From the NCBI GenBank assembly GCA_024404065.1, contig JAKSQR010000098.1, positions 1-5,940 of the forward strand: a DNA stretch of 5,940 nucleotides, written 5' to 3'. The notes below the pieces were generated by a model. That model saw nothing but the letters and a program-made list of their open reading frames with translations, ran no database searches and was not told the DNA's origin. Below, one piece after another: positions 1 to 5,777 of the stretch; the stretch's first letter is position 1; each line of letters begins with the position of its first letter. A program made the position numbers and the translations under genes. Source of the stretch: Clostridia bacterium. GTDB lineage: Bacteria > Bacillota > Clostridia > Oscillospirales > Acutalibacteraceae.

Positions 1-297
1 GCACTTATTATCAGATGGATTTCGGATGGCAAGCTTATTGCAACACAAAAGGCCGATGATATTGCCTTTGATCTGAGTGAATACAGCGACAGTATTGGCA
101 ACTATGTAAGAGCAGAGGTATTTGGTGCAGGCGGTATAATTTACACTCAGGCATTCCTTCTGAATGTTGAAGAAAACGCAGGTAATGCTTCTGTAACTGA
201 TGCAGGCTTCTTTGATTTTGGCATTTTTGATTTCCTTTTAGGTACTTTTGCAAATTGGGGAGATGTACTCGGCAGAGTATTCAGAATTGGTAAATGA
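1..297 (+). CDS. C-terminal end of a probable PHP-domain metal-dependent phosphoesterase (5' partial)
   Basis: The frame is open from base 1 and stops with TGA at 295-297, leaving 98 visible codons of a larger protein. The visible part has a beta-rich pattern (IIRWISDGK near the start, then YVRAEVFG-GGIIYTQAF in the middle). It resembles the C-terminal accessory region that follows the metal-binding barrel in clostridial PHP-domain proteins. Such proteins are predicted phosphoesterases acting on uncharacterised substrates. None of the catalytic His/Asp residues lie in the window, so the assignment rests on remembered similarity of the tail alone. The final 30 or so residues are rich in Phe, Gly and Leu and look like a lineage-specific extension. 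The stop overlaps the next start by 4 bases (ATGA), implying translational coupling. It could instead be another secreted or carbohydrate-related protein with a beta-sandwich end. Confidence 0.5.
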   Translation, partial: ALIIRWISDGKLIATQKADDIAFDLSEYSDSIGNYVRAEVFGAGGIIYTQAFLLNVEENAGNASVTDAGFFDFGIFDFLLGTFANWGDVLGRVFRIGK

Positions 298-485
298 AAA
301 GAATAATTGCAATTTATGATAATGATTACGGCTGTGAAGAACGCAGTGAAGACGAAAGCTTAAAATACCTTGTTGTGCTTCAGGATGAAGACGGCAATGA
401 GGAAGAAATATTGGCAGAGGATAAATATTTAACTGACAACAACCTTGATGTTGGCTCAGTATGGATTACACCTAAGGAGGATTAA
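294..485 (+). CDS. small acidic protein of unknown function (63 aa)
   Basis: This 63-residue ORF starts inside the stop of the preceding gene (ATGA overlap at 294-297) and ends 2 bases before the next start. That placement argues for a real, translationally coupled gene. The product is strongly acidic, with 19 Asp/Glu against 6 Lys/Arg. It opens with a short hydrophobic strand (IIAIY), and its middle reads YLVVLQDEDGNEEEIL, followed by VGSVWIT near the end. The pattern suggests a small cytosolic beta-rich fold; there is no signal peptide and no membrane segment. The DEDGNEEE stretch loosely recalls small DUF1292-type Firmicute proteins, but the match is too weak to assign. No clear ribosome-binding site precedes the start, consistent with reinitiation after the upstream gene. 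The last codons carry the ribosome-binding site of the next gene. The function is not recognised. Confidence 0.7.
   Translation: MKRIIAIYDNDYGCEERSEDESLKYLVVLQDEDGNEEEILAEDKYLTDNNLDVGSVWITPKED
474..480 (+). promoter_or_regulatory. Shine-Dalgarno AAGGAGG embedded in the upstream coding region
   Basis: A full-strength AAGGAGG lies in the last codons of the 63-aa gene, 7 bases before the ATG at 488. It fixes the start of the exported protein and ties its translation to the upstream ORF. Confidence 0.85.
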
Positions 486-487
486 CT

Positions 488-1153
488 ATGAAAAAGACAG
501 CGAGCTTATTACTTGTAATAGCACTTATAATTTCCTGCTTCTCAGTTTGTGCCTTTGCAGAGGGTCACAAGACAGACGCCCTTCTTGCTCAGGTAGCAAA
601 TGCAAAAGAAATGAAGGTAACTCTCAGAGCAGGCAACACAATGCTTGGCTCATCAACCGAAACATATTACATCAAGGGCAATAATGCTGCACTTGACTGG
701 ACTAATGGCTTTATTACAATCAGGGTAATTTTAACTGACGGTAAAGCTTATGCTTACCTTCCCTCAGTACCTTTCTTCTTTGTAAAGCTTGATACAGGTC
801 TTCTTAAAATTGATATTTCTCAGATTATGAAAACTGCTATGGGTGCAACAAGTGCTATAACAGTATTTGAGAGCGAAGGCGAAGAAGAAATTGACGGCGT
901 TAAGTACTATGTAGAAACATATAATGACAGAGCACAGGCTAAGCTTAAATACTGCTATATTGGTGATGAGCTTAAGCTTCTCAAGGTTACAAACCGTACA
1001 GGCACACCTCTTGAGAGTGTAAATTACACTTATTTTGATGGTTACGGCTTCTCAGTTGATGACAGCGTTATGAAGGTGCCAACAGGCTTTGACCTTACAC
1101 CTATTCTTTCAGCTCTTCTTACATCCATTCTTGCTTCAGCAATCACTTTATAA
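488..1153 (+). CDS. exported protein of unknown function, possible LolA/lipoprotein-like beta fold (221 aa)
   Basis: The N-terminus is a typical signal peptide: MKK, then a hydrophobic core at residues 5-15, with a likely signal peptidase I site after AFA (residues 22-24). A lipobox-like IISC at 14-17 also exists, so lipidation at Cys17 is an alternative. The mature region alternates short polar and hydrophobic strands and has motifs such as YYIKG, ILTDGKAYAYLP, EEIDGVKYYVE and KLLKV. This reads like the antiparallel sheet of LolA/LppX-like or outer-surface lipoprotein folds seen in many Firmicute exported proteins, but no named family can be assigned with certainty. Residues 203-221 form a hydrophobic, uncharged tail that runs to the C-terminus and may contact the membrane. 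The start is set by AAGGAGG at 474-480. The gene sits between the small acidic ORF (2-base gap) and yqeG (2-base gap), so it is probably cotranscribed with both. The existence of the gene is secure; the function is unknown. Confidence 0.85.
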   Translation: MKKTASLLLVIALIISCFSVCAFAEGHKTDALLAQVANAKEMKVTLRAGNTMLGSSTETYYIKGNNAALDWTNGFITIRVILTDGKAYAYLPSVPFFFVKLDTGLLKIDISQIMKTAMGATSAITVFESEGEEEIDGVKYYVETYNDRAQAKLKYCYIGDELKLLKVTNRTGTPLESVNYTYFDGYGFSVDDSVMKVPTGFDLTPILSALLTSILASAITL

Positions 1154-1155
1154 TT

Positions 1156-1695
1156 ATGCAGAGATATAATGATGAAAAGCTTCTAATGCCCCGCTACAGG
1201 TTTAAGTGCATTCTTGATGTTACACCTGAGGATTTACACAAGATGGGAGCAAAGGCAGTAGGGCTTGATATAGATAATACTATTGCCCCTGATGGCACTA
1301 TGAATTTCATAGATGGCATTCAGGATTGGGTTAAGATGATTCAGGCAGCAGGATTCCCGATTACAGTAATTTCAAATGGTACTCTCATCAGGGTAATACC
1401 TATTTCAAAATATCTTGGTGGTCTGCCCTATATTCATCTTTCCTTTAAGCCGTTTCCTATGAGCTTAAGAAAGGCTGCAAAAAGGATGAATGTTGATATA
1501 AGCGAGCTTGCAATGCTTGGTGACCAGCTTTATTCTGATATAAAGGCAGCTAACTGGTGTGGTGCTATTCCTGTAAGGATTGACCCATTACCTGCAAAGA
1601 GCCTTTATCCACATTATTATGAGTGGAAAAACAAGAGGGAAGTACCTTACCTTCAGGCTTTTGAAAAGGAACACGGCTATGGCGTTTATGATTAA
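1156..1695 (+). CDS. yqeG: YqeG-family HAD IIIA-type phosphatase
   Basis: This 179-residue protein carries all HAD superfamily motifs in order. Motif I is DIDNT at residues 38-42 (nucleophile Asp38, acid/base Asp40), motif II is SNGT at 73-76, the motif III lysine is Lys98 in SFKPFP, and motif IV is GDQLYSD at 122-128 followed by Asn133. The N-terminal LLMPRYRF...ILDVTPEDL matches the characteristic YqeG opening (usually a LPxxY... DITPE pattern). The length is normal for the family. YqeG is the bacterial relative of the GEP4/PGPP1 phosphatidylglycerophosphate phosphatases, so dephosphorylation of phosphatidylglycerophosphate in phospholipid synthesis is a reasonable role, though family-based. 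The start lies 2 bases after the upstream stop and has no recognisable ribosome-binding site, so coupling is likely. The internal Met11 would cut into the conserved opening and is less likely. The usual Firmicute neighbours yqeH and aroE are not seen here. Confidence 0.9.
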   Translation: MQRYNDEKLLMPRYRFKCILDVTPEDLHKMGAKAVGLDIDNTIAPDGTMNFIDGIQDWVKMIQAAGFPITVISNGTLIRVIPISKYLGGLPYIHLSFKPFPMSLRKAAKRMNVDISELAMLGDQLYSDIKAANWCGAIPVRIDPLPAKSLYPHYYEWKNKREVPYLQAFEKEHGYGVYD

Positions 1696-1725
1696 AATTT
1701 CTCTATGAGATAAATTGGAGCTTAT

Positions 1726-2922
1726 ATGATATTTGAAAAATCAACAATAAATAATATTGAGGTAGCAAATAAAATTTTCCGCTCTGCCACTCACGATGGC
1801 GCAGCAGACGAAAATGGCGCACCTACTGAAGCACTTATAAGAAAATATGAAAACCTTGCTATCAACGAGGTAGGCTGTATTATTACAGGCTATGCTGCAG
1901 TAAGCAAAGAGGGTGTATCAAATTACCCCGGTATGCTTAAAATTTATGATGATGCAGTAATACCTGAGTATAAAAAGCTTACAGATGCCGTTCACAATCA
2001 CAATACTCCCATAGTATTACAGATTGCACATTGTGGCAGGCAGACTTCATCCAAAAAGATAGGTGAGCAGAAAATTGCCCCCTCAAATGTAATGCACATT
2101 ATGTACCCCGATAAAGCTAAAGAGATGACTGAAACTGATATATATATGATGATTCAGCATTTCATTGATGCAGCAGTAAGAGCCGAAAAGGCAGGCTTTG
2201 ATGCAGTTCAGCTTCACGGTGGTCATGGTTATATTCTTCACGATTTTATGTCACCCTATGGCAACAGGCGTAAGGATAAATGGGGCGGCTCTGTTGAAAA
2301 CAGAACAAGGGCCGTAAGAATGATTGTTGAAGGCATAAAAGCAAAAACAAGCCTTCCTGTATGGATTAAAATAAGTGCAGAGGATAACCGCAAAAATGGT
2401 ATGAATCCTGCATACACTATTGAGGTACTCCGCATTCTTGAAAAAGCGGGTCTTGACGCTGTTGAGGTTTCCTGCGGTACAGTTGAGGATGGCATGAATA
2501 CTATGCGAAGTGATGTGCTTCCTATGAGTGCGGTATTTAAGTACAGAGAGCCTGTTGCAAGCTTCCCAAAGGGTTTTTCAAACTTTGCATTCAAGGCAGC
2601 AAGAATGGCAAATTCATTTATTCCCCAGCCGAAGCCTCTTGAAAACTTTAATGTAGAGAATGCAACAATGATTAAAAAGGCACTCTCCATACCTGTAATC
2701 GTAGTTGGTGGTATTCACAAGCTTGCAGATATGGAAAGCATAGTAGCAGAGGGCAAGGCAGATTTTATCTCACTTTGCAGACCTCTTATCTGTGAGCCTA
2801 ATTTAGTACGCAAGCTCCACGAAGGCAAGCAGAACAAAGCAAAATGTATTATGTGCAACTATTGTGGTCTTGTTATTGAGAAAGAGGCTACAAGATGTCT
2901 TTATGGCAGAATAAAAGACTGA
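1726..2922 (+). CDS. NADH:flavin oxidoreductase, old yellow enzyme family, single-domain form
   Basis: This 398-residue FMN-dependent TIM barrel belongs to the OYE/2,4-dienoyl-CoA reductase family. Landmarks are KIFRSATHDG at residues 16-25, LQIAHCGRQ at 98-106 (flavin-contacting Gln99 and Arg105 region), HGGHGY at 164-169 (substrate- and flavin-binding His164, His167), the SPYGNRRKDKWGGS segment at 176-189, and VVGGI plus CRPL near residues 325-355 for the FMN phosphate. Cys374, Cys377, Cys380 and Cys391 recall the 4Fe-4S ligands of FadH-type members, but the spacing is CX2CX2CX10C rather than the usual CX2CX3CX11C. The C-terminal NAD(P)H-binding domain of FadH, BaiCD or BaiH is absent. Probable activity is reduction of an activated C=C bond by NAD(P)H; the substrate is unknown. 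GGAG at 1717-1720 sits 5 bases before the ATG. The gene lies 30 bases after yqeG and is the last before a terminator. Confidence 0.9.
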   Translation: MIFEKSTINNIEVANKIFRSATHDGAADENGAPTEALIRKYENLAINEVGCIITGYAAVSKEGVSNYPGMLKIYDDAVIPEYKKLTDAVHNHNTPIVLQIAHCGRQTSSKKIGEQKIAPSNVMHIMYPDKAKEMTETDIYMMIQHFIDAAVRAEKAGFDAVQLHGGHGYILHDFMSPYGNRRKDKWGGSVENRTRAVRMIVEGIKAKTSLPVWIKISAEDNRKNGMNPAYTIEVLRILEKAGLDAVEVSCGTVEDGMNTMRSDVLPMSAVFKYREPVASFPKGFSNFAFKAARMANSFIPQPKPLENFNVENATMIKKALSIPVIVVGGIHKLADMESIVAEGKADFISLCRPLICEPNLVRKLHEGKQNKAKCIMCNYCGLVIEKEATRCLYGRIKD

Positions 2923-2930
2923 TTTTTTAT

Positions 2931-2965
2931 AATCCGCTCTGATTTTCAGGGCGGATTTGTTTGTT
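2931..2965 (+). terminator. strong Rho-independent terminator
   Basis: Bases 2931-2942 (AATCCGCTCTGA) pair with 2946-2957 (TCAGGGCGGATT). This gives a 12-bp stem with one G·U pair and a 3-base TTT loop, followed by the T-rich run TTGTTTGTT. It begins 8 bases after the oxidoreductase stop and ends the first operon. There is no A-tract before the stem, so it is probably one-directional. Confidence 0.92.
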
Positions 2966-3024
2966 GTGTATTACAGTACAAAAATATACTCAAGTTCAAT
3001 TATGTGAAATAAACAAAATTACTC

Positions 3025-3053
3025 TTTACAATGCTAGTATAAAGTATTAAAAT
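3025..3053 (+). promoter_or_regulatory. predicted sigma-A promoter of the D-glutamate/5-oxoproline operon
   Basis: The -35 box TTTACA (3025-3030, one mismatch to TTGACA) and the -10 box TAAAAT (3048-3053, one mismatch to TATAAT) are separated by an ideal 17 bases. The expected start is near 3060, just at the foot of the leader hairpin. It lies between the terminator of the upstream operon and the first gene of the downstream operon, where a promoter is needed. The stretch from 2966 to 3024 is plain A+T-rich sequence with no ORF and no convincing operator. A weaker alternative, TTGTTG (2961) with TATACT (2985), is discussed among the rejected items. Confidence 0.75.
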
Positions 3054-3060
3054 AAAGTAG

Positions 3061-3093
3061 GGCAATGGAGCTACCAAGGGTATCTTTATTGCC
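3061..3093 (+). promoter_or_regulatory. 33-nt near-perfect leader hairpin at the predicted 5' end of the mRNA
   Basis: GGCAAT (3061-3066) pairs with ATTGCC (3088-3093), GGAG (3067-3070) pairs with CTTT (3084-3087) through two G·U pairs, and TACC (3072-3075) pairs with GGTA (3079-3082). The only interruption is one C/U mismatch (3071/3083), and the loop is AAG. The stem is followed by the T-rich CTTTTTGTGTTT (3097-3108) and then the Shine-Dalgarno sequence. It may act as an mRNA-stabilising 5' stem-loop, a terminator-like attenuator or a protein-binding site. The pairing is directly visible; the role is inferred. No known riboswitch or T-box signature was recognised. Confidence 0.6.
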
Positions 3094-3108
3094 AATCTTT
3101 TTGTGTTT

Positions 3109-3114
3109 AAGGAG
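3109..3114 (+). promoter_or_regulatory. Shine-Dalgarno AAGGAG that fixes the aminotransferase start
   Basis: AAGGAG lies 7 bases before the ATG at 3122. It decides for this start over the in-frame ATG at 3065, which lies inside the leader hairpin. TCTTT at 3096-3100 can pair with AAGGA at 3109-3113 (one G·U), a weak possible block of the site. Confidence 0.85.
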
Positions 3115-3121
3115 AAATATT

Positions 3122-3967
3122 ATGAAAAACTTAGGTTACTACAATGGTAAATATGACGAAATTGAAAATATGAGCATCCCTATGCTTGACCGTGTTTGCT
3201 GGTATGGTGATGGCGTTTATGATGCTACATATTCACATAACCATGTTGTTTTTGATATGGATAATCACCTTAATAGATTTTACAGAAGTGCAAAGAAGCT
3301 TGATATCATCATTCCTATTGAGAGAGCAGAGCTTGAAAAGCTTCTCAGAGAGCTTGTACTCAAGGTTGATGATGGTGATCAGTTTGTATATATGCAGGTT
3401 ACAAGAGGTAGTGGTTTAAGAAACCATGTTTATGAAGAGGGCACTGTTGGTAACCTCTGGATTACTCTTACACCAAGCAAGGTTCAGAATACTTATGAGC
3501 CTATTGACGTAATCACATTTGAGGATAAGAGATTCCTTTACTGCGATTGTAAAACTCTTAACCTTATTCCCTCAGTTCTTGGTGCAACTGCAGCTGACAG
3601 AGCAGGCTGCCACGAAGCAATCTTCCACAGAGGAGATATAGTAACTGAGTGCGCTCACTCCAACGTATCAATTATCAAGGATGGTAAGGTTATTACTCAT
3701 CCTCTTGACGATAAAGTCCTTCCCGGTACAGCACGTATCCGCCTTCTTGCATTTGCTCAGAAGCTTGGTTACGAAACTGAGGAGAGAGATTATACCCTTG
3801 ATGAGCTTATGAATGCTGATGAAATCATCGTTCATTCAACCGGCTCATTTGCTCTTCCCGTTGCTCACGTTGATGGCAAACCTGTAGGCGGTAAGGCACC
3901 TGAAATGCTTAAGAGAATTCAGGATGCTCTTGTAGCAGACTTTGAAGAGCAGTGCAAGCCTCAGTAA
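3122..3967 (+). CDS. dat: D-amino acid aminotransferase (class IV PLP enzyme)
   Basis: The product is 281 residues, normal for fold-type IV aminotransferases. It aligns by eye along its whole length with Bacillus D-amino acid transaminase. The PLP lysine is Lys144 in CDCKTLNLI, and Glu176 in VTECAHSN contacts the pyridine nitrogen. Arg52 in NRFYRSA corresponds to the phosphate-binding Arg50. The D-specific carboxylate trap of the Bacillus enzyme (Tyr31, Arg98, His100) is preserved as Tyr33 in GDGVYD and Arg100-Asn-His102 after VTRGSG. That argues for D-amino acid specificity over branched-chain aminotransferase or aminodeoxychorismate lyase. The reaction is D-amino acid (typically D-alanine) plus 2-oxoglutarate to the 2-oxo acid plus D-glutamate, reversible, in the cytosol. 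It is the first gene of the operon and lies 26 bases before a D-glutamate cyclase-like gene, so D-glutamate is probably the shared metabolite. The start is chosen by AAGGAG at 3109-3114; an in-frame ATG at 3065 is rejected. Confidence 0.87.
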   Translation: MKNLGYYNGKYDEIENMSIPMLDRVCWYGDGVYDATYSHNHVVFDMDNHLNRFYRSAKKLDIIIPIERAELEKLLRELVLKVDDGDQFVYMQVTRGSGLRNHVYEEGTVGNLWITLTPSKVQNTYEPIDVITFEDKRFLYCDCKTLNLIPSVLGATAADRAGCHEAIFHRGDIVTECAHSNVSIIKDGKVITHPLDDKVLPGTARIRLLAFAQKLGYETEERDYTLDELMNADEIIVHSTGSFALPVAHVDGKPVGGKAPEMLKRIQDALVADFEEQCKPQ

Positions 3968-3993
3968 TCTGATTTTCAGGAGGATATTGCTTT

Positions 3994-5055
3994 ATGAATA
4001 AGCAGGAGCTTACTTTATTAAATATTGGCGATAACCTTGATTCACTTATGAACCTTGACCCAAGAGGCTATGGTGTATGCCGTATTCTTTACTCAGGCTC
4101 AAGAAAGTTCACAGGTGAGCCTCTTTCAGTTCACGCAGCTAAAGGCCTTTGTGAGAATATCAAAAGAGGCGAATTAGTATATATTATTACCGGCTTTGTT
4201 CTTTTACCCTGGAATGAAGCTGAAACAGACGGAATTATTTCATCAACAGTATTTGCAAAGTATGTTATAAATGCTTTTGGTGCAAAACCTGTAATGATTG
4301 TTCCTGACCAGTGCGTTAAAGCAATCAATGCTATGTCAAAGGTGCTTGATATGGCAGTTACTGATGATATAGACAGTATCGGTGAAAATACAGTTTGTGT
4401 TGTACCTTTTACTAAAGATGATGCTGAAGCAGAAGCACAGGCCGATGAAATCCTTTCACACGGTAAGCCCTGTGTATGCTTCTCAAACGAAGCACCCGGC
4501 AGAAATAAAAATGGCTACTATCATAACGCAGTAGGCGTGAATACTACTGATGTTGAGCCTAAGTATGATGTACTCTTTAAGAAATGTCAGGCACTTGGTA
4601 TTTACAATTTCTCCATAGGCGATTTAGGAAATGAAATTGGTATGGGTGCTATTGAAGACCATATCAGAGAGTATATTCCTTATGCTGAGGAGGGCGGATG
4701 CAAGGCAGGCACAGGCTACGGTATTGTAGTTGATTCTGCTGCAGATAATATCCTTACCGCTACTGTATCTGACTGGGGCTGTAACGCAGTTATGGCAGCA
4801 ATGTCTTATATCCTTGGCAATCCCGATTTATTTATCACTCCCGAAATGCAGTCTGCCGTAATGGATGCTGCTGCAGGTGCAGGTATGCTTGATATGTATG
4901 GTGAAGCAAGACCTTACATTGATGGTATCGGTAAAAATATAGTATTACCTATGGTGTCTATGATGAAGGCACTTATTGAGTATCCTCCAACCGTTGAGGA
5001 TAAAACAGAGGCATGGTTTGAAAATACTCTTAAAAAAGGATTTTTCAATAAATGA
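3994..5055 (+). CDS. stand-alone D-glutamate cyclase-like protein (DUF4392 / glutamate cyclase C-terminal domain)
   Basis: This 353-residue protein matches the DUF4392 family, the C-terminal half of mitochondrial D-glutamate cyclase (DGLUCY), which converts D-glutamate to 5-oxo-D-proline. Visible landmarks in order are DPRGYG at 22-27, YIITGF at 63-68, ETDG at 77-80, NEAPGRNKNGYYHN at 165-178, IGDLGNEIGMG at 208-218 and VSDWGCNA at 258-265. All are conserved-looking, Gly- and Asp-rich patches of this family. It has no signal peptide and no membrane segment, so it is probably cytosolic. The N-terminal DUF1445 (YcsI-type) half of DGLUCY is missing, both here and elsewhere in the window. AGGAGG at 3978-3983 lies 10 bases before the ATG. 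The stop overlaps the pxpB start by 4 bases, which links the protein tightly to 5-oxoproline chemistry. Family membership is seen from motifs; cyclase activity of the isolated domain is inferred from the family name and context. Confidence 0.82.
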   Translation: MNKQELTLLNIGDNLDSLMNLDPRGYGVCRILYSGSRKFTGEPLSVHAAKGLCENIKRGELVYIITGFVLLPWNEAETDGIISSTVFAKYVINAFGAKPVMIVPDQCVKAINAMSKVLDMAVTDDIDSIGENTVCVVPFTKDDAEAEAQADEILSHGKPCVCFSNEAPGRNKNGYYHNAVGVNTTDVEPKYDVLFKKCQALGIYNFSIGDLGNEIGMGAIEDHIREYIPYAEEGGCKAGTGYGIVVDSAADNILTATVSDWGCNAVMAAMSYILGNPDLFITPEMQSAVMDAAAGAGMLDMYGEARPYIDGIGKNIVLPMVSMMKALIEYPPTVEDKTEAWFENTLKKGFFNK

Positions 5056-5777
5056 GTTATCAATTTTTACAGAATGGGGATAATGCCCTTACAGTACAAT
5101 TTGATAAAGAAATAAATAAGGAGGTTAATGCTAAGGTTACGGCATTGGCTTCTTTGGTAAGCTCAAACGGGATTGAAGGTGTAATTGAGCTTATACCTAC
5201 TTTCACATCGCTTACAGTGATATATGACTGTACAGTTATTTCAGCAAAAAAGCTGAAAAAACAACTTGATAAGCTTATTAGCTCAATGAAATCTGAAAGC
5301 TCCTCAAAGGCAACAGTATGGCAAATCCCAGTCTGCTATGACAGTGAGTTTTCGCTTGATATGGAAAATGTATGTAATCATACTGGTCTTAATCCTGATG
5401 AGGTAATAGAGCTTCATACATCAAAGCCCTATCTTATATATATGCTTGGATTTTTACCCGGCTTTGCTTATCTTGGCGGTATGGATGAAAGGCTTCACAC
5501 ACCAAGGCTTTCAAATCCAAGGCTTGAGATTTTTAAGGGCGCAGTTGGTATAGGCGGCGAGCAGACAGGTATTTACCCGATTGCTTCCCCTGGTGGCTGG
5601 CAGCTTATAGGTAAAACTCCTATAAATGTTTTTGACCCTGAAAAAGAGAATCCAATTCTCTATAAAGCAGGGGATTATATTAAATTTTACAGCGTTTCAC
5701 TTGATGAGTTTTATAAAATTGAAGCTCAGGTGAATGATGGCACCTACACAGTAAAATGTGAGGAGGTGCAGCTATGA
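5052..5777 (+). CDS. pxpB: 5-oxoprolinase subunit PxpB (KipI family)
   Basis: The product is 241 residues, typical for the family. The N-terminal part (about 1-85) is the KipI-type N-domain, with the GDNALTVQF opening and IELIPTFTSLTVIYD. The C-terminal part is a cyclophilin-like barrel carrying the family signatures: LHTSKPYLIYMLGFLPGFAYLGG around 121-143, TPRLSNPR at 150-157, GGEQTGIYP at 168-176 and SPGGWQLIGKTP at 179-190. With PxpA and PxpC it forms the bacterial ATP-dependent 5-oxoprolinase that hydrolyses 5-oxoproline to glutamate in the cytosol. It was first described in Bacillus subtilis as KipI, an inhibitor of sporulation kinase KinA; the metabolic role fits this operon better. The start overlaps the upstream stop (ATGA at 5052-5055), with AAGGA at 5036-5040 as a distant ribosome-binding site. 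It also overlaps the pxpC start by 4 bases, so three genes are translationally coupled. Confidence 0.95.
   Translation: MSYQFLQNGDNALTVQFDKEINKEVNAKVTALASLVSSNGIEGVIELIPTFTSLTVIYDCTVISAKKLKKQLDKLISSMKSESSSKATVWQIPVCYDSEFSLDMENVCNHTGLNPDEVIELHTSKPYLIYMLGFLPGFAYLGGMDERLHTPRLSNPRLEIFKGAVGIGGEQTGIYPIASPGGWQLIGKTPINVFDPEKENPILYKAGDYIKFYSVSLDEFYKIEAQVNDGTYTVKCEEVQL

Noticed and set aside
445..684. 79-codon + strand open frame overlapping the exported protein
   Set aside because: It is out of frame with the signal peptide gene, which has the strong AAGGAGG. The alternative product is low-complexity and family-less. Similar shadow frames at 35-253 (-), 3186-3419 (+) and 4131-4328 (-) were dropped for the same reason.
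2256..2690. 144-codon open frame on the - strand
   Set aside because: It lies wholly within the flavin oxidoreductase gene, whose conserved motifs run through the same bases. The translated reverse product shows no family pattern and there is no promoter or ribosome-binding site for it.
2961..2990. Second promoter candidate, TTGTTG at 2961-2966 and TATACT at 2985-2990 with an 18-base spacer
   Set aside because: The -10 box is good, but the -35 box matches only in TTG and overlaps the terminator's T tract. The TTTACA-17-TAAAAT pair at 3025-3053 is clearly better and closer to the gene. A minor second start cannot be excluded.
3065..3121. Upstream in-frame ATG that would add 19 residues to the aminotransferase
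   Set aside because: It has no ribosome-binding site, lies inside the leader hairpin about 5 bases from the predicted transcription start, and the extra residues are unlike the family. The ATG at 3122 has AAGGAG at the right distance and gives the usual N-terminus.
3122..3967. Branched-chain aminotransferase or 4-amino-4-deoxychorismate lyase
   Set aside because: These share the fold, but the Tyr33/Arg100/His102 carboxylate trap, the CDCKTLNL active-site segment and the D-glutamate-related neighbours all favour D-amino acid aminotransferase.
2938..3980. 13-base direct repeat TCTGATTTTCAGG at 2938-2950 and 3968-3980
   Set aside because: The first copy is part of the terminator stem and the second forms only a 5-bp stem next to the Shine-Dalgarno sequence of the cyclase gene. 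There are only two copies with no further similarity around them, so this is probably chance or a weak echo of terminator-like sequence.
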